A DNA stretch of 15,926 nucleotides, from the NCBI GenBank assembly GCA_020853175.1, contig JADYZK010000028.1, positions 1 to 15,926 of the forward strand. The letters are read 5' to 3'. This stretch comes from Bacteroidales bacterium (lineage in GTDB: Bacteria; Bacteroidota; Bacteroidia; Bacteroidales; F082). The notes under the pieces were generated by a model, which saw only the letters and a list, made by a program, of their open reading frames with translations, was not told the origin of the DNA and did not search any database. Made by a program: the position numbers and the translations under genes. The stretch's first letter is position 1; each line of letters starts with the position of its first letter. Positions 13,748-15,926 of the stretch are shown in pieces.

Positions 13748-15817
13748 TTATAAGGCGTTTAATAATTCAGTATAACCATCAACAATGTTTTTTACAAGCT
13801 TTTTGAGTTCAGAAAACTTAATTCGTCTAGTTGGTTTTCCAGTACTTTTTACAATTGGGTGTGAAAGGTCACTTTCTAATCTCAATTCATGTACAATTTT
13901 ACACAAGGAATAAAATTTAGGGTAGGTCGTTGCGAAACGACTTGTCGGAGTATGTAGATAGCTGCCGATTTTACCAAGAGTGTAAGTTCCTATTGTACCG
14001 TCATGCAAAAACAAAGCATTGCAAACAAATTCGTTAAAAACATCAAACTCGTTAATAAATGAGTTTGCGTCCGTTTTAAAATATCCAGTTAACAAGAATG
14101 CAAGTCTTTCGCAATTGGAATGTTCACTATTCAAAAATGTTTTCCAGTTTTTTGCTGGTAATGCTGTATTTGTTATTTCAAATAACCTTGCAGGTATACT
14201 GCTTTTAGATAATGATGTTTTACCAATTATGCCAGCTTTTTTAAGAATTATCTGTGCTGAGTCATTAATTTTTGACAGTGGAATAATTACTTTCAGATTA
14301 TGTTCGGAAATTAGGTATGCTGCTTTAATCGCTACTTCAAATGATGTAGATTTTATTAGAACATTAAGTATTGCTTCGTATGATGGCTCACCGAATCTGT
14401 CTATATCAATATGTTCAAGGGAATTATGAATTAACCACCATTCATTACTTTTATAAATATTCTCAATTTCTTTATACTTGAAATGATTCTCATTTAATAA
14501 CCACACAAAAACAATTGAACGCAAATTGGGAGATGTAATTGATTTTCTTTTTGAATGGAGTGTAAGGATATGGGCTTTAAAATCTGCTACTAAATCTTTA
14601 TGGATTTTATTCAGACTTGTCAGGAGATAGGCGGTTGTTACTTCTTCGTAAAGCTGCTCCATTTTTAAAAGTGATAGCAACTTAGATGAAAAGGCTTTAG
14701 TGAATTTATTATATTTCGAAAAATGTTTTAAAATCGATTGGTATAGGTGAGGATTTTTTACGAGAATTCCTAAGAGCTTTTTTGCCAGTTTTTCATTTGG
14801 GTCTGCATGTGCTAATACATATTTAAACCTTGTCTCATTTAGTACCTTATTTGATTTAACAAGTTCATTAAGTCTCTCTATTACTTTTGTTTGGTCAAAA
14901 GCCAATTTAAAGTCGATTGGTTCTGGTGGCAGGCTTATTGTTTTTATTTCTTCATCTATATTCTCTATTTCATGTATGTTGATTTTGCCTGATTGTGGGA
15001 ACAAACCAATTTCCTTACTCGTATAGTCAAGTTCTAATAACCCTTTTCTAACCTTTTCTTCAGTTTTTGCTAACAGCCTAATATCATCAACATATCTAAA
15101 ATATTTTACCGAAGTTTTTTTAAAACTTTTATGTTCATCGAAGTGTTGGAGTATAACTTCCGACAATAGGCCTGAAGGCAAAGGACCTTGAGGAATTCCA
15201 TGTCCGTGATAGATTCTTGTAGGAGAAGATGCTGTCCACACTTCTAGGCAATCAGACAAGTATTTCGAAAACTCCTTTGTTATTCCTATTTCAGTTAAGA
15301 AATGTGTTAGCACTTTATGGTCAATGCTATCATAAAAAGCTGTTAAGTCAAACGAAGCCGTCCATTTATAACCATCAGAGAAAGCATTATTTATTGAATG
15401 GTTGAAATTAACGTAACCATCATTCCATTTTTGGTAAAAATACAAACTTGTTTTACCTGCATATAAATGTCCAAAAACTGTGTTGTTGTAATTCTTTTTT
15501 GCTTTCTTATGAAGCTTTTCCGCAATGATTGACACTAACGCTAAATAAACTATCGGGTCATTTATATTCAGTAGTGTGTAGGGTCGTAAAAGGCCAGACT
15601 TTTTGGGTATATAGAGTTTTGTTGATAGTTCAGGCTTGTAGCGATGATATTTGAGGTCTCTATGTAGCTTGTCAATATTCTCGTCAAGGGATAATGCGTA
15701 AGCTTTATAAAGACTACGGAAATAGTTTTTATAACTATTGTCAGAATTGGTGTTTAACCATGTCCAGCATCTTAATAAATTATCTTTGTCAAAAGCAGTT
15801 TTTAAGTCAATGGTCAT
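13748..15817 (-). CDS. AbiA-like reverse transcriptase with C-terminal HEPN-type motif
   Basis: The 689-residue product has a full reverse transcriptase domain in the first 290 residues: KLYIPKKSGLLRPYTLL (67-83), FDLTAFYDSIDH (156-167) with the first catalytic Asp157, GIPQGPLPSG (207-216), YVDD (242-245) with the paired Asp residues, and LFPQSGKI (272-279). The remainder is helical, without a group II intron maturase or HNH domain. Near the end, HELRLESDLSH gives the R-x6-H motif (Arg646, His653) of HEPN ribonucleases, as in the C-terminal domain of AbiA abortive-infection RTs, whose size is similar. Abortive phage defence is thus a reasonable inference, not shown. The gene fills a cassette (13724-15851), starting 22 bases after the core site. 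No retron-type RNA was identified beside it. Confidence 0.78.
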   Translation of the reverse strand: MTIDLKTAFDKDNLLRCWTWLNTNSDNSYKNYFRSLYKAYALSLDENIDKLHRDLKYHRYKPELSTKLYIPKKSGLLRPYTLLNINDPIVYLALVSIIAEKLHKKAKKNYNNTVFGHLYAGKTSLYFYQKWNDGYVNFNHSINNAFSDGYKWTASFDLTAFYDSIDHKVLTHFLTEIGITKEFSKYLSDCLEVWTASSPTRIYHGHGIPQGPLPSGLLSEVILQHFDEHKSFKKTSVKYFRYVDDIRLLAKTEEKVRKGLLELDYTSKEIGLFPQSGKINIHEIENIDEEIKTISLPPEPIDFKLAFDQTKVIERLNELVKSNKVLNETRFKYVLAHADPNEKLAKKLLGILVKNPHLYQSILKHFSKYNKFTKAFSSKLLSLLKMEQLYEEVTTAYLLTSLNKIHKDLVADFKAHILTLHSKRKSITSPNLRSIVFVWLLNENHFKYKEIENIYKSNEWWLIHNSLEHIDIDRFGEPSYEAILNVLIKSTSFEVAIKAAYLISEHNLKVIIPLSKINDSAQIILKKAGIIGKTSLSKSSIPARLFEITNTALPAKNWKTFLNSEHSNCERLAFLLTGYFKTDANSFINEFDVFNEFVCNALFLHDGTIGTYTLGKIGSYLHTPTSRFATTYPKFYSLCKIVHELRLESDLSHPIVKSTGKPTRRIKFSELKKLVKNIVDGYTELLNAL

Positions 15818-15838
15818 TAGTTAACGAGATTTTGATAA

Positions 15839-15926
15839 GGTTGCAGGCAACGTTCAGGGCTTGCCGAAGTGGGGGAAATAGAATTCCGTCCGCCCGGCTA
15901 ACTGAAGCTAAATTTATAAATAAAAG
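15839..15926 (-). repeat. attC-like site, type B, partial at the window edge
   Basis: The core ggttgcaggcaac (15839-15851) starts the reverse-transcriptase cassette and matches its end (13724-13736) at 12 of 13 positions. L' arm agggcttgccgaagtgggg (15856-15874) and the sequence to its right match the half-site at 10535-10579. The partner arm lies outside the window. Confidence 0.72.

Larger units (their letters stand above)
9143..15926 (-). mobile_element. attC-like gene-cassette array without an integrase in the window
   Basis: Five minus-strand genes are each bounded by a pair of short sequences that are reverse complements within the cassette but differ between cassettes: 15839-15851 with 13724-13736; 13530-13539 with 12784-12793; 12585-12594 with 12021-12030; 10522-10530 with 9966-9974; 9771-9780 with 9208-9217. 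Between adjacent cassettes lie 80-210 base spacers with further inverted arms, as expected for R''-L''-loop-L'-R' attC sites of integrons. Spacers come in at least two sequence types. Most joints have (A)ACG followed by TT, like the G^TT crossover. No tyrosine recombinase is encoded here. The array continues past the right edge. Confidence 0.72.

Noticed and set aside
14019..14429. Plus-strand open frame within the reverse transcriptase gene
   Set aside because: Antisense shadow with no recognisable features; the minus-strand RT motifs are unambiguous.
13748..15926. Group II intron or retron as the source of the reverse transcriptase
   Set aside because: No maturase or HNH domain follows the RT domain, no domain V-like hairpin was seen near either end, and no retron-type inverted repeats adjoin the gene. 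The cassette boundaries explain the limits better, though the right edge is cut.
13748..15926. Diversity-generating retroelement
   Set aside because: No template/variable repeat pair or target gene was found nearby, and the protein is much longer than DGR reverse transcriptases.
9143..15926. Integron integrase gene
   Set aside because: The only recombination enzyme in the array is the IS3 DDE transposase; no tyrosine recombinase frame is present on either strand.

Overview
The window looks like a Bacteroidota chromosome, most likely a Chitinophagaceae-type bacterium. Supporting signs are a secreted protein with a type IX secretion (Por) sorting domain, a signal-peptide SUMF1-domain protein, small CsbD and lmo0937-type stress proteins, and starts without a Shine-Dalgarno sequence. 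This is family-level inference; no rRNA or species marker is present.

Positions 1-9140 are mostly ordinary chromosome. From left to right: a two-gene minus-strand operon (SUMF1-domain protein at 885-2288, then a T9SS cargo with four GGxGDGW repeats at 2-868); a DcrB/PsbP-like lipoprotein (2780-3340) lying between two copies of a REP-like palindrome; an AT-rich PD-(D/E)XK nuclease gene (3806-5008) overlapping a 59-codon ORF (3630-3809); a plus-strand operon of a secreted alpha/beta hydrolase, an ECF sigma factor and a four-helix membrane protein (5317-7229); then small stress and envelope genes: CsbD, cupin, lmo0937-type, and a coiled-coil membrane protein (7366-8736).

Positions about 9143-15926 are different. 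AT-rich genes, all on the minus strand, are separated by structured spacers that behave like integron attC recombination sites. Each cassette begins and ends with short sequences that are reverse complements of each other but differ from cassette to cassette, and the spacers hold further inverted arms. No integron integrase lies in the window, so this reads as an attC-like cassette cluster without its integrase. The cassettes carry, from right to left: an AbiA-like reverse transcriptase with a C-terminal HEPN-type motif; a HARE-HTH plus Vsr-like nuclease; a small secreted protein of unknown function; a four-helix membrane protein; a gene-less mini-cassette; and an Mrr-type restriction endonuclease. 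Three of the five genes are plausible phage-defence proteins.

A complete IS3-family element (10580-11933) interrupts the array. Its right end sits exactly at the predicted crossover point of one attC-like site, it lacks a target duplication, and an orphan half-site lies on its other side, suggesting loss of a cassette beside the IS. I regard the array, its covarying non-canonical core sites and its defence cargo as the most interesting content.
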